From Cephalotus follicularis (Eukaryota > Streptophyta > Magnoliopsida > Oxalidales > Cephalotaceae): a stretch of 64,000 nucleotides of DNA. A program made the position numbers and the translations under genes. The stretch spans positions 310,655 to 374,654 of the forward strand of contig BDDD01000980.1 in NCBI GenBank assembly GCA_001972305.1, given 5' to 3'. Numbering within the stretch: the stretch's first letter is position 1; each line of letters begins with the position of its first letter. The notes under the pieces are model-generated. The model had not been told where the DNA came from. It searched no databases and saw nothing but the letters and a program-made list of their open reading frames with translations. Shown here in pieces: positions 44,796 to 54,666 of the stretch.

Positions 44796-45422
44796 AGCAT
44801 TATTTTTTGTCTCTTCATATTATTTTCTTTTATGCTTTGGAATATTAAATTTTCCACTACTTATGTTTAAATGTCGGATATTGCTTAGTAGTTGATATTT
44901 TACTGTTTTAATGTTATGATTTATTTTTTATCACTGCTCACTTCTTAATGATTTAATTATTTGATGATCACTTTTTGATGTTAACAAAAAAGGGGGAGAA
45001 TTGCTCAACTTTTTATAAGGGGCAGGAGTTGCTACTATACTTACTGATGCTTATACAGTGACACAGGGGGAGTATGATGCATTACTTACTGTTGTCATAA
45101 TGCTAGCTGATATATATGTTATGCTATGTTATTTGCAGCTTATATTGTTTATAACTGCTATTGCTATGTTTATAATTGCCACTATAATGCAGCTGCTACT
45201 TGAATGTTTATGATGGGATGTCATATTGGTATGCTTATGTTGCACAGGGGAAGTAAAATGCAGCTGCTACTTGAATGTTTATGAGGGGCTATCATATTGG
45301 TAAGCTTATGCTGCACAGGGAAGTAAAATGTTTGAGTAATGCTTATGGCAAAGAAACAGGAAGAGCATAAGTTGAGGAGGAGAGAAAAGCTAGCATAAGT
45401 TCATCATGAAAAAGGGGGAGAT
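44796..45422 (+). other. E 3' untranslated region, G-rich tracts and polypurine tract
   Basis: Noncoding. GGGGGAG tracts occur near 44990 and 45066, and the final AAAAAGGGGGAG at 45409-45420 abuts LTR2 and is the likely polypurine tract. Confidence 0.7.
45187..45327 (+). repeat. 71-bp tandem duplication in E 3' UTR
   Basis: Two copies starting ATGCAGCTGCTACTTGAATG at 45187 and 45258, with a few differences and one deleted G in the second. Confidence 0.9.
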
Positions 45423-46483
45423 TGTTGACATTTATGTCTCAATTCCTAATTTTGATGATAACACATTTGCAACTAATGAGTTTGATTTATGCAATATGAG
45501 CAAGAAGACATATCAGATAAAAATCAGATTAACTCGACAAAGCGTCGACAGTTAATTTAAAAGCGTCAGCGCTTCTGGGCTTGTGAGGTTGAAGGCGTCG
45601 AGAATTACTATGAAAGTGTTGAAGACACTAATTGCACAAAGCGCCAGCTCTCAAATTGAAAGTGGCGACAGTTTCAGCACAAAGCGCCAGCAGTTTTATG
45701 TACAAAGCGTTATCAGCACACAAATTCACAACTTCAGCGTTTTAATTGAAAGCGGCAACATTTATATTCAAGCGGTAGCAGTTGCACAAAGAGAAGGAAA
45801 ATTAAGTCTAACAATGACTATTAAGCGTCGACGCTTATATTGAAACTGGCGACGCTTTGATCGGGAATTCTAGTCAGGCGATATCTTATCAACGCACAAA
45901 TTAAGGACAAATTTTCCAAAACAGGTCCAACGGCTACAAGACATGTCACAACGGCTATATCACCAAAAACACTATAAAAAGGGGATCAAGAACAACAAAT
46001 GAAGTATCAAGTCACAAAGCAATTACCGTTACATTTGTTAGCATCATTCTTGAGTTGTTTTTGTCTTGTTAAGCTATTATTGTGAGCATATTTAGTCAAT
46101 ATCTAACCTTTGAGAGGTTGCACAAAAATCACCCACCTTTGTATTTGTTCAAATATTGTGTATGTGATTGAGAGCAATCATAACTATTGTAAAGGTGCAT
46201 CGAATAATTTCTGGAAGTTATTCGAAGTTTTGTATTCGAGGTCGAGTACTAGTGGAAACTCAAGGTGGTCCTTGAGAAAAGTGGACGTAGGCAAGAGATT
46301 AAGCCGAACCACTATAAAACTGTGTTTGCATTCTTCTTCTCTATCTCTTTATATTGTTAGTATAATTGTTTTAATATAATTGTTATTTTGAATTGTTTGT
46401 TTAATTTTTATTTTGGCTAATTTTTCGAAAAAGTTCATAATTTATTTAAAGTCTGCAATTCACCCCCCTCTTGTAGTCTTCCA
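45423..46483 (+). repeat. E LTR2 (1,061 bp)
   Basis: Near copy of LTR1, with a 14-bp local duplication (TTTTAATATAATTG) near 46369. It carries the same array and the TATA box at 45973-45980. Confidence 0.93.
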
Positions 46484-46641
46484 ATTGGTATCAGAGACAG
46501 TACTCTCATTATTGTTAAGTGTTAGAGATTAAAAGATCAAAAATGGCCATGAAATTGAATGTTAGTGAAAGTCAAAATATTTCAAAACCTCCTTTCTTTG
46601 ATGGTAACAATTACAATTCACCCCCCTCTTGTAGTCTTTCA
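46484..46641 (+). repeat. Second E leader/gag start fused to a 26-bp LTR3 remnant
   Basis: After LTR2 come the PBS (46486), ATG at 46543 and the first gag codons, then at 46615/46616 the sequence jumps to the last 26 bp of an LTR and the TSD TGGAG. Both parents have ACA at the junction, i.e. a 3-bp microhomology deletion. Confidence 0.85.
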
Positions 46642-46710
46642 TGGAGAAACCATGTAGCAAAAGAGGCTACCTGGGAACGTGAGGACCAGATGAGGGAACG
46701 TTACCCTGAC
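46642..46710 (+). pseudogene. A2 integrase tail fragment (chromodomain-like)
   Basis: Resumes after E with VAKEATWEREDQMRERYPDL, aligning with the A1 end at 51450-51525. About 200 bp (the end of the ORF, the polypurine tract and the first ~144 bp of the LTR) is deleted at the join to 46711. Confidence 0.82.
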
Positions 46711-49700
46711 TTGTATGTGGTTAGAGATAAGAGATGTTTAGTTGGTGTTGGGATATGTGCAAAGCTTGCTTAGGAAGCTTGGCAGTTGACTTTCGGTAGA
46801 TATCATATCCATCTTTTCACGCCTGAAGAAGCATTTGGAAGAGTGAGCTTTCATCTTTCATCTTTCTTCTGAAGCTTTGAGCGCTGTTTGATGTTGGGAC
46901 TTTCTTTCACCCGTCTACTCGTCTAGCAGGTGAGTGTCCTCCTCAGTACATTTTGGTGCATCACATGTTTGGTGCAGGCACGATCTTTGAGGTCGAGGAA
47001 GAGCTTCGCCTTGGTTTTCATGGATGTATGTGGTTCATACATAGCTTCAGAGATGTTGTTCATGGTAGCTAAGCGTTGTTGTGTGTTGGTCTTGCAGAGG
47101 AAGATCTAGGGACGGAGTCCGCACAGCAAGGAATCTAGCTGAGAAAGCTACTGATACTAGTGAGTGGGATGTTCTTCTTTCTATCAGCTGATAACTGAGA
47201 GTTTATTATCTATATGCCTTTCCATGATATTATCTTTGACTAGGACTTCTTCTCCTGTCATCTTGTTGATATTGCTTGTGAATACTATGTTTTCGAGCTG
47301 AGGGCTCAATGCTTCGGTTGAACTTGTTGTTTCCCCTTCTGTTTAAGTATTCATGCTTTATTTTGATATCATGTATTCTTGTCCTCGGATACTGGTTATT
47401 GGGTGCTGGTTACTTGGTTATGTATGAGATTGCCGGCACGAGATGGTCTAAGTGGTGATACACTTACCTCTGAGCCGAGGTTCTCCTCTATCATCTCGTC
47501 AATGGTGGAGCTGAGATGTGATTCGCGGGCCCCTTGGATTACACTAACGCTATGTGATTGCCGACGAGGTAGCTTCTCAATCGAGGTTCACCTGGTGTAG
47601 CGCTGAGCTCGTGATTGTCGACAGGAGTGGGCTTACGTAGCCCCTCGATCGAGGTTCATGTAGTGAGGTGCGCCAACGTGTGATTTTTCGGGGGAGGAGT
47701 GCTTGCGTAGCCCTTCTACCGATGTTCATACTGTTCTCTGGAAGTGGGTATCTATATGAGTATATGAGGGATGTGTTCAGTCCTGTAGCCCATGACCGCA
47801 TTGATAGAACGTCAACGAAGTTGTTATTTATGCTGCCAAGGTGATTCCGGATATGGAAGTGTGTGAGTTTGATGTGTGCATGTGCATGTGTGGAATGTGC
47901 TTGTGATTGATGCAGTACCCGTAGTCCCCTTGAGAATTGTTGATCCTTAGAGTTGATCTTTTGTTGATCCTTGGATCCCTGGCATGTTTTGACATATAAC
48001 CTGTTGTTTATCTTCTTTCCTTGAGGTTAGTCATTGAGTTGGTAGCTCTGACTTCTCCTCGGTTTTTCCTTTTATGGGTATCCTTGTATATTTTTCACCC
48101 CTGCCTTGTTTTGCTGAGCATTGGATATGGGTTGCCCCGGCCCAGTTGGGGCAGGGCACGTTCACCTTGGCTCTTGGCACCCCGGTGGAAATGGGTTTGC
48201 CCATGATATTCCTTGATCTTACTCACTAATTAGTTGGACTAATCCCCTCTCAGTTTTGTGTGCAGAGGGAGCGGGGCAGCAGTGTTCTTGAGATCCACTA
48301 AGGACAGTGTGTTGAAAGAGGTTGACGCCAAACGCAGTAACTTAGGATGGCTCCTAGGCCACGGGCACCTTCATGCATTTGGGGACATTCATGGGGTTTT
48401 TGTATACACTTGTTGATCTCTATGTTTGTAAAACCTTCTTCTTGTAAACATGTATATGCCTTTTGGATGTTGTGGGTCCTTGGCATTTTGCCCGGGACGG
48501 TGTATATAATTCGCTTGTTTTATATAATTGTTGTTTGAGTTATTTTCCAAGCCCTGGCGCTGTTTTTGCTAAGTGTTTGGGTGTGCAGGGATGACGTATA
48601 TGTTCGGGGGTTGTTTGACCCTGGGCAGAAGAGCAGGTCTCCCCAGCCCTGGCCTTGGGGAAACTTTAGTGTTTCTCCCCAGGCCCTTTCGTGTGTGGCA
48701 CCTCTGCTGAGATGTCAGGGGAGGGGTGGCTTCGGTCATGGTTGGTCAAACCTTAGGTTGACTTCGCATCTCGGGTATTTTGACCCTAAGCTGGGGTCTG
48801 GTGGCGTCCTCGGGTGTTGTGCCCGGGCATGTCGTAGGCGTTATGTGTGAGTAAGCAGTTTTCCTTAGTTTTGCCCGTCCTCCCGACCTCGGACCAGCTC
48901 GGTCCCTAGAGACATTTTGGTGGGTGAGCCGTGGTGGATCCCCTGGGTACCTAGCCGAGGTGATATTTCATCTCCGTAGTGTAGTTTGAGCGTTTGGTGG
49001 GACCTCGGGTGGTTGCCCCATGTTTGGAGTTTGTCCCCGGGCCCTTGTGTTGATCCTAGGCTTAGCTTATGTTTAATGTAGTTGTTTTCTTGTGCCCGGG
49101 CATAACCTTGTTTGTGTGGGTCATACCCTGGGGAGGACATGCCCGGGGAGGACATGTCCGAAGTTGTCGTCCAATGAGGACATGCCCAAGGATGGTTCGT
49201 CCGGGGAAGGCATGTCTTAGGATGGGGCGCAGGCCTGGCTTGTGTTACGTCTTGTTGTGTTGTTGTGTGGTGTTTGGATTCCCTGCCCGGGACCCCAGGC
49301 AAGATGTAGTCTTACGTTCTTTTCCCTGGCTCTCTCCCCTGGCATGTTCCTTTAGTGGAACGGTGCGTTTGGACAATGAGTGTTGTGTGCGTCCCTTTAG
49401 TTAAACAGTGAGTTTTGGGTATGGTTTTATGTAAGGGGTTTTTTTTACAGTTTTACCCTTTCCTTCTTAGTCCCTTCTTTGCCGCGTGTTTCTTCTGGCA
49501 CACGGGGCGTTTTTGGGTTTAAGGAGATGGGAAATTCCTCCTTCCTACTCGGGCATTCCTTGTTTTTATGCCTTGGGTGCGTTTCGCTTGAGGAGCGCGG
49601 CCCTCCTCGGCAGCGTGTTGTTAGCACCTGCCCAGGCCTTAGCGTCAGCCTTTGTTTGTTGTGGTTTTTGTTAGGGATCTAGGTGGGGGATCCTTCCACC

Positions 49701-49747
49701 TGGCACGATCGTCCTCGGGCGGGGGTTCCCGGGAACGGGGCTTGTCA
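46711..49747 (+). repeat. A2 3' LTR, first ~144 bp missing
   Basis: Aligns from TATGTGGTTAGAGATAAG to the end TTGTCA. Same diagnostic block as LTR 4239-7431. Candidate intron 46930-47097; palindrome CCTCGATCGAGG at 47643-47654. No gene. Confidence 0.9.
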
Positions 49748-51543
49748 GCGGTGGTGTTTGCTTTTAAGATATGGCATCATTATCTGTATGGTGAAGTCTG
49801 CCAGATCTTTACTGACCACCAGAGTTTGAAGTATTTGTCTTCTCAACCACGTTTGAACATGAGGCAGAGGAGATGGATCGAGCTCATCAAGGATTGTGAT
49901 TGTACGATCGAGTATCATCCTGGTAAGGCCAACGTTGTTGCTAATACATTGAGCAGGAAGTCCTTCGCTTCCTTGGCTCATGTAGGTTTGTTTACTTGCC
50001 GATGTTGGAACAGTTAAGATTTTTTAGGGCAGAGCTGGCTGCCGGGGACAGTGGAGCAGTGTTGGCTTCTCTGCAAGTGAGGTTTGTTTGGGAAGAACAG
50101 ATCCGGGGATTGTATGAGAAGGACTGGAGGTTGGCCAAGTTGTTGAAACAAGTTAGAGAGGGTTCTCAGACTGACTTCCACATTAGGGGTGACGGTGCTC
50201 TGATGTTTGTAGAGAGGATATGTGTACCACATGTTGAGATGATCAAGCAGGAGATCCTAGAAGAAGCTCATCGCTCTCCTTGGTCAATGCATCCTGGAAG
50301 TACCAAGATGTATCGTGACCTAAGGCAGTCTTTTTTGTGGCGAGGCATGAAGCATGAGATTGCCAGGTTCGTGGCAAGGTGCTTGACGTGCCAGCAGGTG
50401 GAGGCTAAGCGACAAAAGCCTTCAGGTCTTCTTAAACCGCTTCCTATTCTTGTGTGGAAATGGGACAACATATCGATGGACTTTGTCACTGGTTTTCCCT
50501 GGAAGAGGAGCAAGCATGATGCAATCTGGGTGATTTTTGATCGTTTGACCGAGTCTGCTCACTTCATACCTATAAGGAAGGACTTCAGTTTGGATAAGTT
50601 AGCTCAATTGTATGTGGACGGTGTGATCAAGTTACATGGGATCCCCAGCAGCATTGTTTCGGATAGAGACCTCAGGTTCACATCAAGATTCTGGAGGAGC
50701 TTGCAGAGGACGTTGGGTACGGAGTTGTGACTCAGTACGGCTTACCATCCTCAGACCGATGGGCAGTCTAAGCGTGCTATCCTGATTCTTGAGGACATGT
50801 TGAGAGCCTGTGTCATGGATTTTTGATGAAGTTGGGATGACCATTTGACTTTGATCGTGTTTGCCTATAACAACAGCTACAAGGCGAGCTTTGGGATGGC
50901 TCCTTATGAGGCTTTGTACGGCAGACGTTGTCAAACTCCTTTGTGTTGGAATGAGGTGGGAGAAAACCAGTTGTTAGGACCAGAGTTGGTACTGGATGCA
51001 GCAGAGAACGTGAAGGTGATCCAAGATCGTTTGCGTGCGGCCCAGAGTAGGCAGAAGAGCTTCGCAGACAAATGCCATAAGGACTTGGAATTCTCTATAG
51101 GTGAAAAGGTTTTCCTCAGGGTATCACCTTACACAGGGATTGTTCATTTTGGCAAGTGTGGGAAGCTTAACCCAAGGTACATAGGACCCTTTGAAGTTGT
51201 GCAAAGGATCAGACCAGTGGCTTATCGTCTGGCGTTACCCAAAGGGACGGCCACGGTGCATGACGAGTTCCACGTATATGTGCTGAGGAAATACGTTGCT
51301 AATCCTTCCCATGTGTTGACTGGGCCAGTGGTGTTGTCCGGAGAGGATTTACCAGTGCTGGCTTATGAGGAAGCCCCAGAGAAGATCTTAGACCGTCGGG
51401 AGCAGGTGTTGAGGAACAAGACCATTCCCTTGGTGAAGATCTTGCAGAGAAAACATGTAGCAGAAGCGGCTACCTGGGAACGTGAGGACCAGATGAGGGA
51501 ACGTTACCCTTACTTGTTAACTGGACTAGAGATGGAATTTTGA
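49748..51543 (+). pseudogene. A1 RNase H 3' part, integrase and chromodomain-like tail
   Basis: Second half of the A1 pol. It begins [19 protein letters not shown], completing the RNase H interrupted at 4238, then YHPGKANVV, the HHCC finger HRSPWSMHPG ... CLTCQQ and the integrase core. DGQSKRAIL has Lys for the catalytic Glu (AAG 50770-50772). Stops at about 50728 (TGA) and 50823 (TGA). A frame with GPFEVVQRIRPVAYRLALP ends in EAATWEREDQMRERYPYL and a stop at 51541-51543. Confidence 0.9.
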
Positions 51544-51556
51544 GGACAAAATTCCT

Positions 51557-51570
51557 TAAGGGGGAGAGGA
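51557..51570 (+). other. A1 polypurine tract
   Basis: AAGGGGGAGAGGA immediately before the LTR start TGTAACGACC. Confidence 0.88.
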
Positions 51571-54500
51571 TGTAACGACCCGCATTAATTTTGGGTAAAT
51601 TGATGTTTGGGCTTGGGGGAATTTTTTTTCTCCTTCTCTCCTTTGTTGTGGTTGGCTTGGGATCTTTTCTTGGAGAAGTGTTTGTTGGCTTGGGCTTGGT
51701 GGAGGCCCAATGTTTGTATGTGGTTAAGAGATAAGAGATGCTTAGTTGGTGTTGGGATATGTGCAAAGCTTGCTTAGGAAGCTTGGCAATTGACTTTCGA
51801 CAGATGTCATATACATCGTTTCACACCTGAAGAAGCATTTGGGATAGTGAGCTTTCATCTTTCTTCTGAAGCTTTGATCGCTGTTTGAGGTTGGGACTTT
51901 CTTTCACCCGTCTACGCTTCTAGAAGGTGAGTGTCCTCCTCAGTACGTTTTGGTGCGTCGCATGGTTGGTGCAGGCATGACCTATGATACCGAGGAAGAG
52001 CTTCGTCTTGGTTTTCATGGATGTATGTGGTTCAAGCATAGCTTCAGAGATGTTGTTCATGGTAGCTAAGCGTTGTTGTGTGTTGGTCTTGCAGAGGAAG
52101 ATCTAGGCATGGAGTCCACACAACAAGGAAGTTAGCTGAGGAAGCTACTGATACTAGTGAGTGGGATGTTCTTCTTTCTATCAATTCATAACTGAGAGTT
52201 TATTGTTTATATGCCCTTCCATGATATTATCTTTGACTAGGATTTCTTCTCCTGTCATTTTGTTGATATTGCATGTGAATACTGTTGTTCCTGAGCTGAG
52301 GGTTCAATGCATGGGTTGAACTTGTTGTTTCCTCTTTCTGTTTAAGTATTCATGCTTTATTTTATATCATGTGTTGTTGTCCCTGGGTACTAGTTACTGG
52401 GTAATGGTTACTTGGTTATGCATGAGATTGCTGGCAGGAGATTGTCTAAGTGGTGATACACTTACCTCTAAGCCGATGTTCTCCTCTATCATCTTGTCAA
52501 GGGTGGAGCTGAGCGGTGATTCGTGGGCCCTTAGACGATGCTAACGCTATGTGATTGCTGACGAGGTAGCTCCTCGATCGAGGTTCACCTGCTGTAGTTC
52601 TGAGCTCGTGATTGCCGACGTGGGTGGGCTTGCGTAGCCCCTCGATCGATGTTCATGGAGGTAGGTGCGCAACCGTGTGATTGTCGGGGGAGGAGTGCTT
52701 GCGTAGCCCTTCTACCGATGTTCATACGGTACTCTGGAAGTGGGTATCTATATGCATATATAAGGGATGTGTATAGTCCTGTTGCCCATGACCGCGTTGA
52801 TGGATTTCAACGAAGTTGTTATTTGTGCTCACGGAAGTGGTTCCGACAATGGAAGTGTGTGAGTTTGTTGTGTGCATGTGCATGTGTGGAATGTGCTTGT
52901 GATTGATACAGTACCAGTAGTCCCCTTTAGAATTGTTGATCCTTAGAGTTGATCTTTTGTTGATCCTTGGATCCCTGGCATGTTCTCAAATATAAACTGT
53001 TGTTTATCTTCTTTCGTTGAGGTCAGTCATTGAGTTGGTAGCTCTGACGTCTCCTCGGGCTTTTCCTTTTTATCGATATCCTTGTACATTTTCAACTCCA
53101 CCTTGTTTTGTTGAGCAGGCGGTGTGGGTTGTCCTTTGGCCCAGTTGGGGTAGGGCACGTTACCTTGGCTCTTGGCACCTCGGCAGAAGTGGGTTGCCCA
53201 GGATATTCCTTGATTTACTCACTATTCAGTTGGACTAATCCCCTCTCAGTTTTGGGTGCAGAGGGAGCGGGGCAGCTATGTTCTTGAGATCCACTAAGGA
53301 CAGTGTGTGAAAGAGGTAGACACTGACGTAGCACCTTAGGATGGCTCCTGGCCACGGGCCCTTTCATGCATTTGGGGACATTCTTGGCAGTTTTGTTGTC
53401 TAAATTTTGTTAGTGTCTATGCCTTGTAACCCTTTTGTTGTAACATGTGTATTTACTCTTGGACGTTTGGGGTCCTTGGCATTTTTCCCCGGATCGTGTA
53501 TATAATTCACTTGTTTTATATACTTTGTTGTTTGAGCTATTTTCTCAGCCCTGGCGTTGTCTGTGCTAAGTGTTTGGGCATCCAGGGATGACGTATGAGT
53601 TCGGGGGTTGTTTGACCCTGGGCAGAGGAGCAGGTCTCCCCAGCCCTGGCCTTGGTGAAACTTTAGTGCTTCTCCCCGGGGCCCTTGTGCGTGTCACCTC
53701 TTCTGAGATGCCGAGGGTGGGTTGGCAGTGTTCATGGCTGGTCAAACCTTAGGTTGACTTCGTAACTCGGGTTGGTTGACCCTAAGCTGGGGTCTGGTGG
53801 CATCCCCGGGTGTTGTCCCCGGGCATGCCGTAGGCGTTAGGTGGGTGTAAGCAATTTTCTTCAGTTTTGCCCGTCCTCCCCACCTTGGACCAGTTTGGTC
53901 CCTGGAGATATTTTGGTGGGTGAGCCCTGGTGGATCCCTTAGGTACTTGGCCTGGGTGAGATTCTATCTCCTTAGTGTAAGATGAGCGTTTTGGAGCCCT
54001 CGGGTAGTGGTCCCATGCTTAGCGTTTGTCCCCGGGCCCTTGTGTTGATCTTAGGCTTAGCTTGTGTTAAACGTTGTCGTTTTCTTGTGCCCGGGCATAC
54101 CCTTGTTTGTATGGGTCATGCCTGGGGAGGACATGTCCAAGGTTGTCGTCCAATGAGCACATGCCCGAGAATGGGTCATCCAGGGAAGGCATATCTTAGG
54201 ATGGCGATGCAGGCCTGGCTTGTGTTACGTCATGTTGTGTTGGGCGGTGTTGGCATCCCCTGCCTGGGACCCCAGGCAAGACGTAGTGTTACGTTCTCTG
54301 CCCTGGCTCTCTCCCCTGGCATGTTCCTTTAGTTGAACGGTGCATTTGGGCAGTGGTGGTTGTGTGTGTTCCCTTTAGTTAAATGGTGAGTTTTGGGAAT
54401 GGTTTTATGTAAGGGTTATTTACAGTTTTACCCTTCCTTCTTTGTCCCTTATCTGCCATGTGTTTCTTCGGGCATTTCTTGTTTTTATGCCTTAGGCGTG

Positions 54501-54666
54501 TTTGGCCTGGGGAGGGCGGCTCTCCTCGGTAGCGTGTTTTTAACGCCTGCCTTGGCCTTAGCGTTAGCCTTTGTTTGTTGGGGGTTTTTTTAGGGATCCA
54601 AGTGGGGGATCCTTCCACATGGCACGACCTTCCTTGAGCGGGGGTGCTCGGGAACAGGGCGTGTCA
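51571..54666 (+). repeat. A1 3' LTR (3,096 bp, complete)
   Basis: TGTAACGACC ... GCGTGTCA. Its 3' portion matches 1-1124. Candidate intron 51927-52094; palindromes CCTCGATCGAGG at 52572-52583 and a variant at 52639-52650. The next base is interior LTR of element I. No gene. Confidence 0.93.

Larger units (their letters stand above)
32977..46641 (+). mobile_element. Element E: SIRE/Maximus-type Ty1/copia with an extra LTR unit
   Basis: LTR1 32977-34023, internal with gag-protease-integrase-RT-RNase H (copia order), a post-pol ORF tail, LTR2 45423-46483, then a second PBS and gag start (46484-46615) and a 26-bp LTR3 remnant ending at 46641. G is inserted after RNase H. LTR1 and LTR2 differ at about 13 of the first ~385 positions by hand count. 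The gag coiled coil, post-pol ORF and AAAAAGGGGGAGA tract suggest the SIRE/Maximus clade. Confidence 0.9.
4239..49747 (+). mobile_element. Element A2: second Tekay-type element inserted in RNase H of A1
   Basis: A2 runs from LTR start TGTAACGG at 4239 to LTR end TTGTCA at 49747. The 5-bp repeats GCGGT at 4234-4238 and 49748-49752 flank it and rejoin the A1 RNase H codons. Its LTRs (4239-7431 and 46711-49747) share the AAGGAGATGGGAAATTCC block that A1 LTRs lack, so they form a pair. Its own internal region of about 5 kb is broken up by elements B, C, D and E. Confidence 0.88.
1..54666 (+). mobile_element. Element A1: Tekay-type Ty3/gypsy retrotransposon, split by A2
   Basis: A1 consists of LTR 1-1124 (left end outside the window), internal 5' half 1125-4238, the nested element A2 at 4239-49747, internal 3' half 49748-51570 and LTR 51571-54666. 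The two halves join inside RNase H: the first stops at LELVAV and the second resumes at the same codons after a duplicated GCGGT. Both outer LTRs share variants absent from the A2 LTRs: they lack the AAGGAGATGGGAAATTCC block and read GTGCTC rather than GTTCCC near the 3' end. The order gag-protease-RT-RNase H-integrase plus a C-terminal chromodomain-like tail fits the Tekay chromoviruses (family assignment from memory). A1 itself sits in the 5' LTR of element I. Confidence 0.88.

Noticed and set aside
1-54666. A-family array as product of unequal recombination
   Set aside because: The GCGGT duplication and subfamily pairing of LTRs show nested insertion instead.
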